Source: Verrucomicrobia bacterium SCGC AAA164-E04 (GTDB lineage Bacteria > Verrucomicrobiota > Verrucomicrobiia > Limisphaerales > AAA164-E04). From it: a stretch of DNA of 55,313 nucleotides. Location of the stretch: assembly GCA_000383715.1 (NCBI GenBank), contig KB911951.1:1-55313 (forward strand), given 5' to 3'. Within the stretch, counting starts at the first letter, position 1. Each line of letters begins with the position of its first letter. Below are positions 17,293 through 26,982 of this stretch, one piece after another. Under the pieces are notes generated by a model. That model was not told the DNA's origin and ran no database searches. It worked only from the letters and a program-made list of their open reading frames with translations. Made by a program: the position numbers and the translations under genes.

Positions 17293-18444
17293 ATGAATTT
17301 AAATTGGATGATTGAAAAGAGTGAACTTGCCGACTTATATGACAAAGTCCGCGAGGGTAGGCGTTTGGATATTCAAGACGCACACCGGCTCTACCAGACG
17401 CAAGATCTCAACATGCTGGGAGCCCTGGCAGACCTGGCCAACAACCAAAAGAATAAAAACCGCGCTTCTTACATCGTTAATCGATATATCAACTACTCGA
17501 ATTATTGCATTCTGAGCTGCCAGTTTTGTTCTTTTTCACGTAAAAAGCGAGATCAAGACGGGTTTGAATTAACACTGGAGCAAATGCAAACCAAAGCCCG
17601 TGAGGCGCTGGAACTAGGCATTACCGAACTTCACATTGTGGGCGGATTACACCCCAGTCTGCCATTTTCTTATTACACAGATATGCTCAATGGGCTGAAA
17701 GCCGTCAGTTCACGTCTACAGCTCAAATGTTTTACTGCGGTTGAAATCCTGCACCTTGCGTGGCTCTCCAAGAGGTCAGTGGAAGAAACGCTCCACGAAC
17801 TTAAGGCCTGCGGTTTGGATTCATTAACAGGCGGAGGCGCAGAAATCTTTCAACCCGAGGTTCGCAAAAAAATTGCGACCGGTAAGGAATCAGCCAGAGA
17901 GTATCTCGATGTTCACCGCACGTGGCACCGACTCGGGGGCAGAAGCACCTGCACCATGCTCTATGGTCACGTGGAAACTCTCGAGGATCGCTTGGATCAC
18001 ATGCGACAGTTAAGAGAACTGCAGGATGAAACGAGGGGATTTTGCGGTTTCGTCCCCCTTCCCTATCAACCAGACAACAATGCGATCCCCGTCAAACGCC
18101 CACCGACAGGCAATGATATGCTGAGAACCATTGCAGTCGCCCGCTTGATGCTGGATAACTTCGACCATATTACTGCCTACTGGGTGGGCATGGGACTCAA
18201 AATGGCCCAAGTCGCATTGAGCTACGGGGCGGACGACCTGCATGGAACCATTGTCGAGGAACATATTTTTCATATGGCAGGTGCAGGTTCACCTCAGGGA
18301 CAAACAGAAAATGCGATGCGCAAAGCCATCATAGAGGCTGGACGCATACCTGTTCAGCGGAATACTTTTTACGAGCAGATTCAACCTGAAACCGGTCAGG
18401 AGCGAACTGAAACAAACACACCATCTCACATTCAACCTGCATGA
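17293..18444 (+). CDS. mqnE: Aminofutalosine synthase MqnE (radical SAM)
   Basis: The 383-residue enzyme is read from ATG 17293, which has GAAGGA about 11 bases upstream; a TTG 84 bases earlier is open but gives a family-atypical extension. It adds an adenosyl radical to 3-[(1-carboxyvinyl)oxy]benzoate in the futalosine route to menaquinone. The radical-SAM cluster motif CILSCQFC (Cx3Cx2C) lies at about residues 75-82. GGLHPSLPF, LTGGGAEIF, TMLYGHVET and AYWVGMGLKMAQVAL are conserved MqnE features distinguishing it from MqnC. The stop overlaps the start of mqnA as ATGA, so translation is coupled. mqnB/mqnC/mqnD are not in the window. Confidence 0.92.
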   Translation: MNLNWMIEKSELADLYDKVREGRRLDIQDAHRLYQTQDLNMLGALADLANNQKNKNRASYIVNRYINYSNYCILSCQFCSFSRKKRDQDGFELTLEQMQTKAREALELGITELHIVGGLHPSLPFSYYTDMLNGLKAVSSRLQLKCFTAVEILHLAWLSKRSVEETLHELKACGLDSLTGGGAEIFQPEVRKKIATGKESAREYLDVHRTWHRLGGRSTCTMLYGHVETLEDRLDHMRQLRELQDETRGFCGFVPLPYQPDNNAIPVKRPPTGNDMLRTIAVARLMLDNFDHITAYWVGMGLKMAQVALSYGADDLHGTIVEEHIFHMAGAGSPQGQTENAMRKAIIEAGRIPVQRNTFYEQIQPETGQERTETNTPSHIQPA

Positions 18445-19250
18445 CAGCAGACGGTGACAAGCCAACAAACATCCTCTCAAGCTTCCGAATAGGCTCGGTG
18501 CCTTACCTGAATTCCATACCTCTCACCTGCGGTCTTGAAAATCAAGTCATCTTTGCTCCCCCATCACAATTGGCGTGTATGCTTGAGAATGAGACTTTAG
18601 ATGCAGCCCTGGTGAGTATTACCGAGGCTCTTCTACACCCCGGATATGCCATTCTTGATGACGTGGCCGTTGCCTGTAACGGACCTGTGATCAGTGTCTT
18701 TCTTGCAACAAAAGTTCCTTTGACGTCAATTGAAGTGGTGCACTGTGATCCCGCTTCGCTGACAAGCATCAATCTGTTAAAAATCCTACTCAAAGCCAAG
18801 GGAGTTCAACCACAATGGCACCCATTGTCCAGCTATGAGGAATCTTTTGAAAAGGATGCTGTGCTCCTGATTGGTGATCCAGCTATTGCCTTTATTCAGG
18901 CTGATCATGCGCATCGGATATGGGATCTGGGGGCTGCCTGGAAGGAGTTAACCGGGTTACCTTTTGTCTTTGCGGTTTGGGCCATTCGTGAGGGATATGA
19001 GGATCCGGCCCTTTTAAGCTGCTTGATGTCTGCCAAGTTGAAGGGCATTGCTCAACTACCTGCCCTTATAGAAAGGGAATCCCGGTTTGACCCTGATTTC
19101 CGCAAGAAATACCTTGGTAAAACGATTCAATATGATTTGGGTGAAAGAGAAAAGACCGCGATCCACTGTTTCATGGAAAAGCTCGCTGGTGGATTAGATC
19201 AAAAAGTTTATCCACCCAGATTTGTCTACCATGAAATTCCGAAGAAATAA
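18441..19250 (+). CDS. mqnA: Chorismate dehydratase MqnA
   Basis: The 269-residue enzyme dehydrates chorismate to 3-[(1-carboxyvinyl)oxy]benzoate, the first committed step of the futalosine pathway and the substrate of MqnE. The periplasmic-binding-protein-like fold begins with IGSVPYLNSIPLT, where conserved residues bind the carboxylates. ALVSITEAL, LLIGDPAI and LPFVFAVWAI are further family blocks. There is no signal peptide, consistent with a cytoplasmic enzyme. Its ATG overlaps the mqnE stop by four bases, and only six bases separate it from the ABC-2 permease gene downstream. Confidence 0.92.
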   Translation: MTADGDKPTNILSSFRIGSVPYLNSIPLTCGLENQVIFAPPSQLACMLENETLDAALVSITEALLHPGYAILDDVAVACNGPVISVFLATKVPLTSIEVVHCDPASLTSINLLKILLKAKGVQPQWHPLSSYEESFEKDAVLLIGDPAIAFIQADHAHRIWDLGAAWKELTGLPFVFAVWAIREGYEDPALLSCLMSAKLKGIAQLPALIERESRFDPDFRKKYLGKTIQYDLGEREKTAIHCFMEKLAGGLDQKVYPPRFVYHEIPKK

Positions 19251-19256
19251 TGCACC

Positions 19257-20084
19257 ATGATCAAGTTCTGGAATGAGTGGATTAAGTACGGACACGTCAT
19301 CAATGTAGGAATTCAGAATACGCTCGCGTATCGAATGAATTTCCTGTTTCGGGCGGTATTTACTTTAATCCCACTTCTGGCAAACATTCTTTTGTGGAAA
19401 ACCATCTTTTCCGACAAGGCCGAGGGAGATATGATAGGTGCCTATAATCTATCACAAATGGTGTCCTACTACCTCCTCATCCTGATTGTCAATTCCATGA
19501 CCGCTGTCAATGAGGATGACTGGCAAATCGCAGCTGACATCCGCAATGGAGTCATCAGCCAATTTCTATTGAAACCGATGGATTACCTGACATTTCGATT
19601 CAGCTTATTTCTGGCAAATCGTTTGATTTATATTCTGGTAGCAACTATTCCAGTGGGCCTCTTCCTGCTTTGGCAAAGGAATTATTGGACTGCTCCCGTG
19701 AGCATGGAGGCACTGATGCTCTCTATCCTTTCCCTTTCCCTGACTGGACTGCTTCAATTCCTGATCTCTTTTACCATGGCGCTACTCGCATTTTGGGTAC
19801 TGGAAGTAGCCACTTTCATTTTCATATTATATGCATTTGAATACATCGCAGGAGGGCATTTGTTTCCCCTTGATCTGCTGCCAACCTGGTTGGAAACCCT
19901 GCTCTACTGGACGCCTTTTCCTTATCTGCTTTCGTTTCCGGTTTTGATTTATCTGGGGCGTGTCGAGGGACAAGCAATGTGGAACGGTATCCTCGTTCAG
20001 ACTGTTTGGCTTGTCATTGCTTTCCTTACAGCAAGATTTGTTTGGAATCGAGGCATCCGGTCATACACAGCTGTGGGTGGATAA
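19257..20084 (+). CDS. ABC-2 family permease, subunit 1
   Basis: In this 275-residue protein six hydrophobic segments can be marked (around LFRAVFTLIPLLANILLW, MVSYYLLILIVNS, RLIYILVATIPVGLFLL, LLQFLISFTMALLAFWVL, FIFILYAFEYIAGG and GILVQTVWLVIAFLTA). The sequence fits the ABC-2 transporter family formerly DUF990 (PF06182-like), whose members come in pairs and need a separate ATPase. A second permease starts 18 bases downstream. The ATPase gene is not adjacent; the preceding genes are mqnE and mqnA, six bases away. Substrate unknown. Confidence 0.85.
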   Translation: MIKFWNEWIKYGHVINVGIQNTLAYRMNFLFRAVFTLIPLLANILLWKTIFSDKAEGDMIGAYNLSQMVSYYLLILIVNSMTAVNEDDWQIAADIRNGVISQFLLKPMDYLTFRFSLFLANRLIYILVATIPVGLFLLWQRNYWTAPVSMEALMLSILSLSLTGLLQFLISFTMALLAFWVLEVATFIFILYAFEYIAGGHLFPLDLLPTWLETLLYWTPFPYLLSFPVLIYLGRVEGQAMWNGILVQTVWLVIAFLTARFVWNRGIRSYTAVGG

Positions 20085-20101
20085 AAGTAAGGAAAGAGAT
20101 C

Positions 20102-20935
20102 ATGTCCAAAGAAACCAGAATAGCTCCTCTTATCGAAACAGGCTGGAGGCGTTATCTGTGTATTTATGGGGCGCTTTGTCAAAATTCGATAATGCGCGAC
20201 ATGCAGTTCAAGGTTAATTTCGTGCTTTGGCTGATTGTGGAGTTACTTTGGTTTGGGCTGCAGATCACCTTCATTTCCGTTATCTATTCGCACACAGACC
20301 ATATCGGAAGCTGGAGTCGATATGAGGTTATTTTTCTCATCGGAGCAGCCAATTTCATCCAACAACTTTTCCACGCTGTTTTCCTCAACAACATCACACA
20401 ACTCTCGGAACATATCCGGACAGGACGTCTCGACTTCATGCTGCTGCTTCCGGTAAATCCCAGGTTCCTGGTATCGCTCAGGACGATGGACTTAGGATCA
20501 TACGTCAGCACCCTGGCTGCCATTGCAGTCATGGTCTATGCCGGCATTCAACTTGAATTACAGCCAGGCATCATTCATTTCGTTGGCTTTGCGATGATGA
20601 GCGTATGCGGCGTCATGATCCATTATTCGTTGATGCTCATTCTGGCAAGCATCAGTTTCTGGACCATCAAAGCAGAGGGGTTTGCCTGGGGATATTATAA
20701 TTTGTTCAATGTGGCCAGACTACCGGATGCCGCTTTCAAAGGAGGATTCAAAGCCTTCTTCACATTCGCCATTCCCATGCTGCTGGTAGCTAACATACCC
20801 ACAAAATTCTTCATTCAAAAACTCCAGTCGCCGATGGAAATTCTCTCGCTGATCATGATGGCAGGAGCCTGCTTGTTGGCTTCCGAAATAATGTGGCGAT
20901 TTGCGATCAAGCATTACACCAGCGCAAGTTCCTGA
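20102..20935 (+). CDS. ABC-2 family permease, subunit 2
   Basis: This 277-residue protein starts at ATG 20102, preceded by AAGGAAAG. It has the same architecture as the preceding gene: a short amphipathic N-terminus, then about six membrane helices (FVLWLIVELLWFGLQITFI, VIFLIGAANFIQQLFHAVF, VSTLAAIAVMVYAGI, FVGFAMMSVCGVMIHYSLMLIL, FFTFAIPMLLVANI, LSLIMMAGACLLASEIMW). The RTGRLDFMLLLPVNP segment between helices 2 and 3 is the coupling-type loop shared by both subunits. The pair would form the membrane half of an ABC exporter with an ATPase encoded elsewhere. It converges on the TPR gene 13 bases away. Confidence 0.85.
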   Translation: MSKETRIAPLIETGWRRYLCIYGALCQNSIMRDMQFKVNFVLWLIVELLWFGLQITFISVIYSHTDHIGSWSRYEVIFLIGAANFIQQLFHAVFLNNITQLSEHIRTGRLDFMLLLPVNPRFLVSLRTMDLGSYVSTLAAIAVMVYAGIQLELQPGIIHFVGFAMMSVCGVMIHYSLMLILASISFWTIKAEGFAWGYYNLFNVARLPDAAFKGGFKAFFTFAIPMLLVANIPTKFFIQKLQSPMEILSLIMMAGACLLASEIMWRFAIKHYTSASS

Positions 20936-20948
20936 GCGTGCACGCCAA

Positions 20949-21782
20949 TCACCTTGGCAGGGCAATCACCTTGGATCGGAGCCTCTGCATACCGGACAGG
21001 GCAGGCGGGAACGACGGGTCAACGCGTAGTACGTGCTGGAAAGCGCTGAGGGCATCTTTAAACCTTTTTTGGGAGGTGTAGGCGTTCCCGAGATTACACC
21101 AGGCTTGAATATAACGATCATCGATTTGAGTCGCTTTGACAAAATGCGGCACCGCTTCGTTGATCTTGAGCTGTCTACTCAGTGCCGTTCCCAGATTGTT
21201 GTGCGCTGCCGCATGCTCTGGATCAATCTCAATTCCGGCCTTAAAATGCTCGATGGCCCTGGTAAATAGTTTTTCTTTGAGAAAAAGATTACCAAGATTG
21301 TTGTGGGCTTCTCCATAATCCGGAAAAATCTCGATTGTCTTCTGATAGGCCGCTATCGCTTCTTCCGTATTCCCCACACGTGCATGCGCAAATCCAAGAT
21401 TGAAGAATACTTCCTCATTTTCCGTATCGATTTCAGCAGCTATTTTGAATTGCTCCAGTGCCTTGGCGTATTCTCCCGTTTGCAGAAGATTTTCACCAGC
21501 AGTCATGGATTCATCGGCTTTAGCTAATTCAAATAAAGTCGAGCTTCCAAATGTATCTTCCTGGATATCTGACGCAACAGCGTCTGTGACCTGCGGCTCT
21601 TCGGCAACAGACTCAACTACGGCTTCAGCAGGATGATCGTTTTTTTTACTTTCTATGACCTGATTCATTTCAGGTGAAATTTCCGGGTGGACGAGACCAG
21701 AGTGTTTCTTTTGCCGGTCACAGGCAACATTACAGACCCAGAGGGCCAGAAGCAGCATCGCTGGAAAAATGGACCTGCTCAT
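20949..21782 (-). CDS. Exported TPR-repeat protein, possible lipoprotein
   Basis: The 277-residue protein begins with a hydrophobic signal (MSRSIFPAMLLLALWVCNVAC), followed by a low-complexity acidic linker to about residue 85. About five tetratricopeptide repeats follow to the end (AYAKALEQFKIAAEID, NTEEAIAAYQKTIEI, LFTRAIEHFKAGIEI, KINEAVPHFVKATQI, RFKDALSAFQHVLRV). Cys21 could be lipidated, although the residue at -3 is Asn rather than Leu. TPRs form protein-protein docking surfaces; partner unknown. It ends 12 bases before the aldehyde dehydrogenase stop boundary on the upstream side, suggesting a shared transcript with that gene. Confidence 0.82.
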   Translation of the reverse strand: MSRSIFPAMLLLALWVCNVACDRQKKHSGLVHPEISPEMNQVIESKKNDHPAEAVVESVAEEPQVTDAVASDIQEDTFGSSTLFELAKADESMTAGENLLQTGEYAKALEQFKIAAEIDTENEEVFFNLGFAHARVGNTEEAIAAYQKTIEIFPDYGEAHNNLGNLFLKEKLFTRAIEHFKAGIEIDPEHAAAHNNLGTALSRQLKINEAVPHFVKATQIDDRYIQAWCNLGNAYTSQKRFKDALSAFQHVLRVDPSFPPALSGMQRLRSKVIALPR

Positions 21783-21794
21783 GAACCAGCCTCA

Positions 21795-23387
21795 TTAGAT
21801 GTCATCACGCGTCCAGGCATTGTCCACAAGACGTAGAATTCCACGTTCATTTTTATTGCGAAGTTCAACCGGCAACCCTGCATCAGGAAAGTTCTGATAA
21901 CACAAGGGACGCACAAACCGGAGGATCGAAGCAGTACCGATCGAGGTAAAGAAACTATGTGTGGTTGCTGGGTAAGGCCCCCCGTGATGCATGGATGGGC
22001 AAACTTCAATTCCTGTTGGAAATCCGTTAAAAACCAATCTCCCCACTTTTCGCTCCAGGATACGAATCAATTTTCCGTGTTTTTGCAGATCGTCTTCTGT
22101 CCCATGGATGGTGGCGGTCAATTGTCCTTCCAATCCTTCAGCAGCCTGCTCCAGCTGTTCGGCGCTATCTGCTTTCAGAATGACAGAGGAAGGCCCAAAG
22201 TTTTCTTCTTTCAATTCAGGGTGATCAAACAAAGTGTCCAGGTTGGCTTCGAATATGTGACAGGCTGCCTGATTCTTTGTTGCGTCAGACGCAACAGAGG
22301 AAGCACCACAGGTTTTGACGCCTTCGATGGATTTGATTTTATCCAACCCTTCGCTGTAGGCTTCTGCAATCCCTTGATGGAGCATCGTCGCCGGCCCTGC
22401 AGCCTCAGCGGCATCAGCAGTTTTCTGGGTCAGGTCATCCAGGAATTCACTTTTCAAGCCAATCAACATACCGGGATTGGTACAGAACTGCCCAACCCCG
22501 AGTCCAACCGATTGGACGAATTGTTCGGCTATTGATGCACCTCTTTCGGCAGCAGCTCCGGGCAAAACAAAAACGGGATTGATGCTTCCCATTTCCGCAT
22601 AAAAAGGGATGGGTTCTTTGCGAGCGTTGGCCACATCGAAGAGTGCACGTCCGCCTCGCAATGACCCTGTAAATGCAACAGCCTGCGTGATAGGGTGCTG
22701 TACCAGTGTCACTCCCAGTTCATGTCCAGCACCTTGAAGTAAAGAAAAGAGGCCAGGGGGTAAATCACATTTTTTGACTGCATTCTGAATCGCACGCCCC
22801 AGCATTTCGCATACTCCCGGGTGCCCGGGATGCCCCTTGACGACGACAGGGCAACCTGCTCCCAGAGCAGAGATGGTATCAGTACCGACCACGGAAATGG
22901 CTAGAGGAAAATTACTGGCTCCAAAAACAACGACAGGTCCAATGGGAGCAAGCATACGTCTGATGTCAGGCTTGGGCAGGGGCTCACGATCAGGCAGCGC
23001 AAGATCAATACGCGCATCGACCCAGGAACCCTCCCGGATCAGTCCTGCAAACAGTTTGGCCTGATTGACGGCACGGCCTCTTTCACCGGTCAATCTTGCC
23101 ATGGGCAAGCCGGTCTCTTGATGGGCACGCTCCAGCAAGGCGTCTCCCAGAGACATGACTTCATCAGCAATGGCCTCCAGGAAAGCAGCTCGATCTTCCG
23201 CCGTGGTTGACCGGAAGGTGTCGAAACATTCCTGCCCGAGACGCAAAGCCATCCCCACTTCGGAAACGGTGGCTTCATGAAAAGCGGGTGACAATACTGC
23301 CTGCGAGGAAGGGTCCTGAGCTTGAAAAGTTTCTTGTCCGACAGCCCCGGTAGTATCCCCAATCAAATGATGTCCAGTCAATTCCAT
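21795..23387 (-). CDS. 2,5-dioxovalerate (alpha-ketoglutarate semialdehyde) dehydrogenase
   Basis: The 530-residue enzyme of the aldehyde dehydrogenase superfamily oxidises alpha-ketoglutarate semialdehyde to 2-oxoglutarate, the last step of non-phosphorylating routes for pentoses, uronates and hydroxyproline. Seen here are the cofactor-binding VVVFGASNFPLAISV and VVKGHPGHPG blocks, FTGSLRGGRALF, and the glutamate in FYAEMGSINPVFVLP. The catalytic cysteine lies in GQFCTNPGM, a block characteristic of this subfamily. Longer N- and C-terminal parts fit the 520-530 residue class. No other gene of such a pathway is adjacent. The TPR gene lies 12 bases downstream. Confidence 0.88.
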   Translation of the reverse strand: MELTGHHLIGDTTGAVGQETFQAQDPSSQAVLSPAFHEATVSEVGMALRLGQECFDTFRSTTAEDRAAFLEAIADEVMSLGDALLERAHQETGLPMARLTGERGRAVNQAKLFAGLIREGSWVDARIDLALPDREPLPKPDIRRMLAPIGPVVVFGASNFPLAISVVGTDTISALGAGCPVVVKGHPGHPGVCEMLGRAIQNAVKKCDLPPGLFSLLQGAGHELGVTLVQHPITQAVAFTGSLRGGRALFDVANARKEPIPFYAEMGSINPVFVLPGAAAERGASIAEQFVQSVGLGVGQFCTNPGMLIGLKSEFLDDLTQKTADAAEAAGPATMLHQGIAEAYSEGLDKIKSIEGVKTCGASSVASDATKNQAACHIFEANLDTLFDHPELKEENFGPSSVILKADSAEQLEQAAEGLEGQLTATIHGTEDDLQKHGKLIRILERKVGRLVFNGFPTGIEVCPSMHHGGPYPATTHSFFTSIGTASILRFVRPLCYQNFPDAGLPVELRNKNERGILRLVDNAWTRDDI

Positions 23388-23672
23388 GATGGGAAAAAGC
23401 TAACATAAAACCAGATATGCGGAAATGATTATTCTCGTCTACAACTCATTGTGATCGTAAACGAAGCTCTATAACGTCTTCATCATTGAAAATCAAAACG
23501 GTTTGAGTACAGCACTCATCACTTGCTTGACTCTGTGATTTGGATTCCACCCAGAAAGTCAGGTCAAACACTGTACAGAACAGGCATCAAGGTTAATGAG
23601 ACAGATCCATGCGGTCCCCACTGGAATTCGAATCATTTCCTGGAAATTGCATAGTGCGGGGCTGAGCTAATA

Positions 23673-25265
23673 TCAGCGCAGTTTGACCAGCCGAAAGGAA
23701 CCTTCCTCGAACCAGGTCCTCCCCTGCATTCCACGAAACTCACACGAAAGTTCCACTTCCTCAACGGGCTGCGAGACCAAGAATTCAGCTGCCATCCATG
23801 TCCAGTTCCTTGTTCCGCTCAGGACAGCGTTGATCCTCGAACCAGAGGCGCGCACCCGCACTCCACCATAAAGATCGTTGGGAGCTGCAACCACATTCTC
23901 ACACCTGACCCGCGCCTCAAAACGATACGTGCCTTGAGTCAACAATTGCGGGGAATACCAACGGCCGATATTGATTCCACTGCCGCTTTCGATGACCAGT
24001 ACCTGCTTGTTGTTTTCATTGGCATTCCTGAATTGAATGTCACCTCGCAACCGCGATGTTTTCCAGTTCCTGATTGAAACAAAACCGGCGTCAGGAAATT
24101 TCAAAGCCCGCTCTGGCGCAGACAGCTCCCAGCCCAAAAAATCTCCTCTGGCACCAATACTGTCTTTTAATCGTTGAATACCGCGCTGATTCCGATCCCA
24201 CTCACGCAGCGAACGCTTTTTGAGTTCCGGTTCAATAACGGCAGCAAGTTGATCCACTCGATTCACCAATTGCTTGGGTTTGAATACCGTTCCATAAAGA
24301 TGCAGCATACGCTTGAAGTATTGTTGCTGCATGGCGGGAAGACGCATCAATGACAATACCGTGACTCCGCGAAATCTGGGGTAAATGCTTCCCTGCGGGT
24401 TTTGAAACATTTGATCCATTCCATGAGGGATAAACTGAAATTTACCCGTATCGAGATTGTGATAAAGCCGATAATTATTTGGCTTCATCGCGTAGCCGTC
24501 CCAATTCCATGTCAAGGTATCTAGCGCCACATGTGTCAGGAACATGTCGAGGTCAAGATGCCGCATGATGCCTGGCAGTAATTTGCTCAGATCTTTCTCA
24601 TAAACAGCGGCTATCAAATTATTTTTTGCTGAATGATCCTCCGGGGTTTTCCCCACATTGACGGTCAGGTTGGCATGGATATCCTTGAGAAATCCACTGT
24701 CATAGAGATTGCCACCAATTTGATCAAAATGACGTTTCAGCCATTTTTTATTGAACCCCTCGATCATGACATAGAGGCCGAGGTCCCGGCCATTGAGTTC
24801 AACTGTCGCATGGGTCGCTCTCGGAGTCGGGATCCCTGCGCGCTGAAACAATTCGCGACAGATGATCTCATTGCAATAGGAGCGATCCTGAACCGAATTA
24901 TTCAGATAAAACTTATCGTATCCTTCAAATTGCTGATCCTTGATATGACTGTCCAGATTAAGGGTCAAAGCCGGCTTACTGTCTATCGAGCGAAAACTCC
25001 CCGCAGCACCTTTGAGCCTGACCGAGACATCTTTGAAAGGTTCATCATTGATGCGAACCTGCGCCTTCACTTTAGGGCGATGGCTTGAATCAGGCCATCG
25101 CCGCTGAAAATTCGATTGCCTGAGAATCTCTATTCCTGCATCGGGGATTTCGATTTTGAAATGGATGACCTGATCAAAATCAAATGGATCCTTTGAGGCA
25201 CCATGCATGATGAAACCCAGGTTCATCCAGACTGATAGAATCCATATGAACGAAATAAATTTCAT
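23673..25265 (-). CDS. Exported CotH-kinase-family protein
   Basis: The 530-residue protein has an N-terminal signal peptide (MKFISFIWILSVWMNLGFIMHGAS). CotH homology runs from about 40 to 340: VRLKGAAGSFRSIDSKPALTLNLD, KFYLNNSVQDRSYCNEIICRELF, ATVELNGRDLGLYVMIEGFNKKWLK and the active-site-like WNWDGYAMKPNNYRLY. CotH is an atypical protein kinase fold that phosphorylates spore-coat proteins in Bacillus; this and most Gram-negative relatives are secreted and of unknown substrate. The last 130 residues form a beta-rich, carbohydrate-binding-module-like domain (YRFEARVRCENV...GGVRVRASG). It is separate from neighbours, with 285 bases of non-genic DNA downstream. Confidence 0.87.
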   Translation of the reverse strand: MKFISFIWILSVWMNLGFIMHGASKDPFDFDQVIHFKIEIPDAGIEILRQSNFQRRWPDSSHRPKVKAQVRINDEPFKDVSVRLKGAAGSFRSIDSKPALTLNLDSHIKDQQFEGYDKFYLNNSVQDRSYCNEIICRELFQRAGIPTPRATHATVELNGRDLGLYVMIEGFNKKWLKRHFDQIGGNLYDSGFLKDIHANLTVNVGKTPEDHSAKNNLIAAVYEKDLSKLLPGIMRHLDLDMFLTHVALDTLTWNWDGYAMKPNNYRLYHNLDTGKFQFIPHGMDQMFQNPQGSIYPRFRGVTVLSLMRLPAMQQQYFKRMLHLYGTVFKPKQLVNRVDQLAAVIEPELKKRSLREWDRNQRGIQRLKDSIGARGDFLGWELSAPERALKFPDAGFVSIRNWKTSRLRGDIQFRNANENNKQVLVIESGSGINIGRWYSPQLLTQGTYRFEARVRCENVVAAPNDLYGGVRVRASGSRINAVLSGTRNWTWMAAEFLVSQPVEEVELSCEFRGMQGRTWFEEGSFRLVKLR

Positions 25266-25337
25266 GCGAAGATATTATGCCTTGTTGGTGGATAAATCAA
25301 GGGACACAACACCACGCTCGGGCACCTTCGGGAATAG

Positions 25338-26615
25338 TCAACTGACTTGCGACACATGGACATCGTGTTGTGGATAGGGGAAGGAAAGACCCTCCACATC
25401 AAATCGTTTTTTTACTTGTTTGATGATGTCCCAATGAACGGTCCAATAGTCAGCGGTTTTGACCCAAGGCCGGCAAATGAGATTGACCGAGAAATCACCC
25501 AATTCATGTGTTTTAACGGTAGGAGCGGGGTGTTTGAGCACTTTGGGATGCTGCTTCAGGATGTCTAATATCAAGGATTCGGCCTTATCCGTGTCATCGT
25601 CATAACTGATTCCAAAACTCATGTCCACCCGCCGTGTTTCACTTCCGGTGACATTCGTGATCACATCCCCCCATATGCTACCATTGGGAACGATCACCTG
25701 TTGGTTGTCGCCTGTCAAAAACGTGGTGGCTGCCAGATTCATCCGAGTGACCTTCCCTGTAACCCCTCCGGCAGTCACGAAATTACCGATGTCGTAAGGA
25801 CGATGAAAAAGGATCATGATTCCAGCAGCCAGATTGGCCAGTGTATCCTGCAAGGCAAAGCCCAATATGAAGCCCGCAGCTCCGAATGCAGCCAGAAACG
25901 GACCGCTTTTTATGCCAATAAAATCCAATGCTACAATCAAACCGACAAGGAAAATTAATTTTCGGACGGCATGGGTGAAAAAGTTTTTTAACAATTCAGA
26001 AGAATTGCCCGCGGCGCGTTCTAATGCCTTGCGAGCGATATTACCCAATAACAACGCAATGAACCGAAAGACAATAAGCGTCACTACAAACCACAAGAGA
26101 TTCATTGCCCACCGAATCCCCCCTTCCTCAGACTTCAGCCAGGAAACCACTCTCGAACTTGTTTTACCAATTTCCTTTATGTCAACTTGAATCCCTGTCA
26201 CCGAAGCCATGTAATCTTTGTATTCAGCAAGATCTCCACCTTTGGTCTGAAATGCATTCATTACAATCGTCATGCGATCCGCAATCAAAGTTCTCTCACG
26301 CACTTTTTCGGCCACACGCTGATTGATCTGATCTTCTTCTTTCCCTTCTGCAGAGATTTCCTGAATTTCCAATTCAATGATCTCCGTCGCCTTGGACTTG
26401 AGCAACTCCTGCCAGGCTTCTGTCTCGACTTGCAATTCAAACTTCTCCAGTGGGATCACTCGGAGTTTGAGGGATTCAACTGAAATATCCGGGTCTTTAG
26501 TCGTTTGACTCTGGTAATCAGCCGCCTGCAGGAAAATAAAAGAGGACATAGCTGCCCATAGAAACAGCGCCATCGTTGCTTGGTTCAGTCTTTGAGTTGG
26601 GATAGGTAAGGTCAT
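25338..26615 (-). CDS. MscS-family mechanosensitive channel
   Basis: From ATG 26615, which is immediately followed by a signal-like hydrophobic stretch (NQATMALFLWAAMSSFIFLQA), the protein has 425 residues; an upstream start at 26732 is open but improbable. A periplasmic helical region of about 110 residues precedes three membrane helices (AMNLLWFVVTLIVFRFIALLL, LIFLVGLIVALDFI, and the pore helix FLAAFGAAGFILGFALQDTLANLAAGIMI). The MscS beta domain follows (RPYDIGNFVTAGGVTGKVTRM, VIVPNGSIWGDVITN). It should release ions under membrane tension in the inner membrane. It is a single gene. Confidence 0.88.
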   Translation of the reverse strand: MTLPIPTQRLNQATMALFLWAAMSSFIFLQAADYQSQTTKDPDISVESLKLRVIPLEKFELQVETEAWQELLKSKATEIIELEIQEISAEGKEEDQINQRVAEKVRERTLIADRMTIVMNAFQTKGGDLAEYKDYMASVTGIQVDIKEIGKTSSRVVSWLKSEEGGIRWAMNLLWFVVTLIVFRFIALLLGNIARKALERAAGNSSELLKNFFTHAVRKLIFLVGLIVALDFIGIKSGPFLAAFGAAGFILGFALQDTLANLAAGIMILFHRPYDIGNFVTAGGVTGKVTRMNLAATTFLTGDNQQVIVPNGSIWGDVITNVTGSETRRVDMSFGISYDDDTDKAESLILDILKQHPKVLKHPAPTVKTHELGDFSVNLICRPWVKTADYWTVHWDIIKQVKKRFDVEGLSFPYPQHDVHVSQVS

Positions 26616-26982
26616 GATGTGAGCTAAGTGATGGTCAGTAGAACGGCCTCTCGAATCAACCTCATTTTCCTTAGAAACAATTCCTTGCAGCGTGATGATG
26701 AACGAATCAGGCGTGAACACTAGAAAAACCATGCCGCATTTTTTTCATTGGATCAAATGATTAGATAAGTACCCTTTTGACAAAAACTTAATTTCTACAA
26801 AAAGCACTGGATCATATCTCAAATCGTCATGCAACAGCCTGCACGAATGGCATCATAAAAAAAGAATATCCAATGATCATAGACAGAATAATGCACAGGA
26901 CATGTCGCCCCTTCCCTGGCGATTCATCGATGGAAAGCATGCTGATTTCATTACGGACGATGATGTTCGAAAGGTGGCTTCA
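26616..26982. other. Intergenic region between the MscS and RtcB genes
   Basis: These 367 bases separate two genes on the minus strand and must hold the promoter of the channel gene. An open frame on the plus strand from 26902 overlaps the end of rtcB and has no coding character. I see no terminator with a clear T-run, no tRNA and no known regulatory RNA. Confidence 0.5.
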
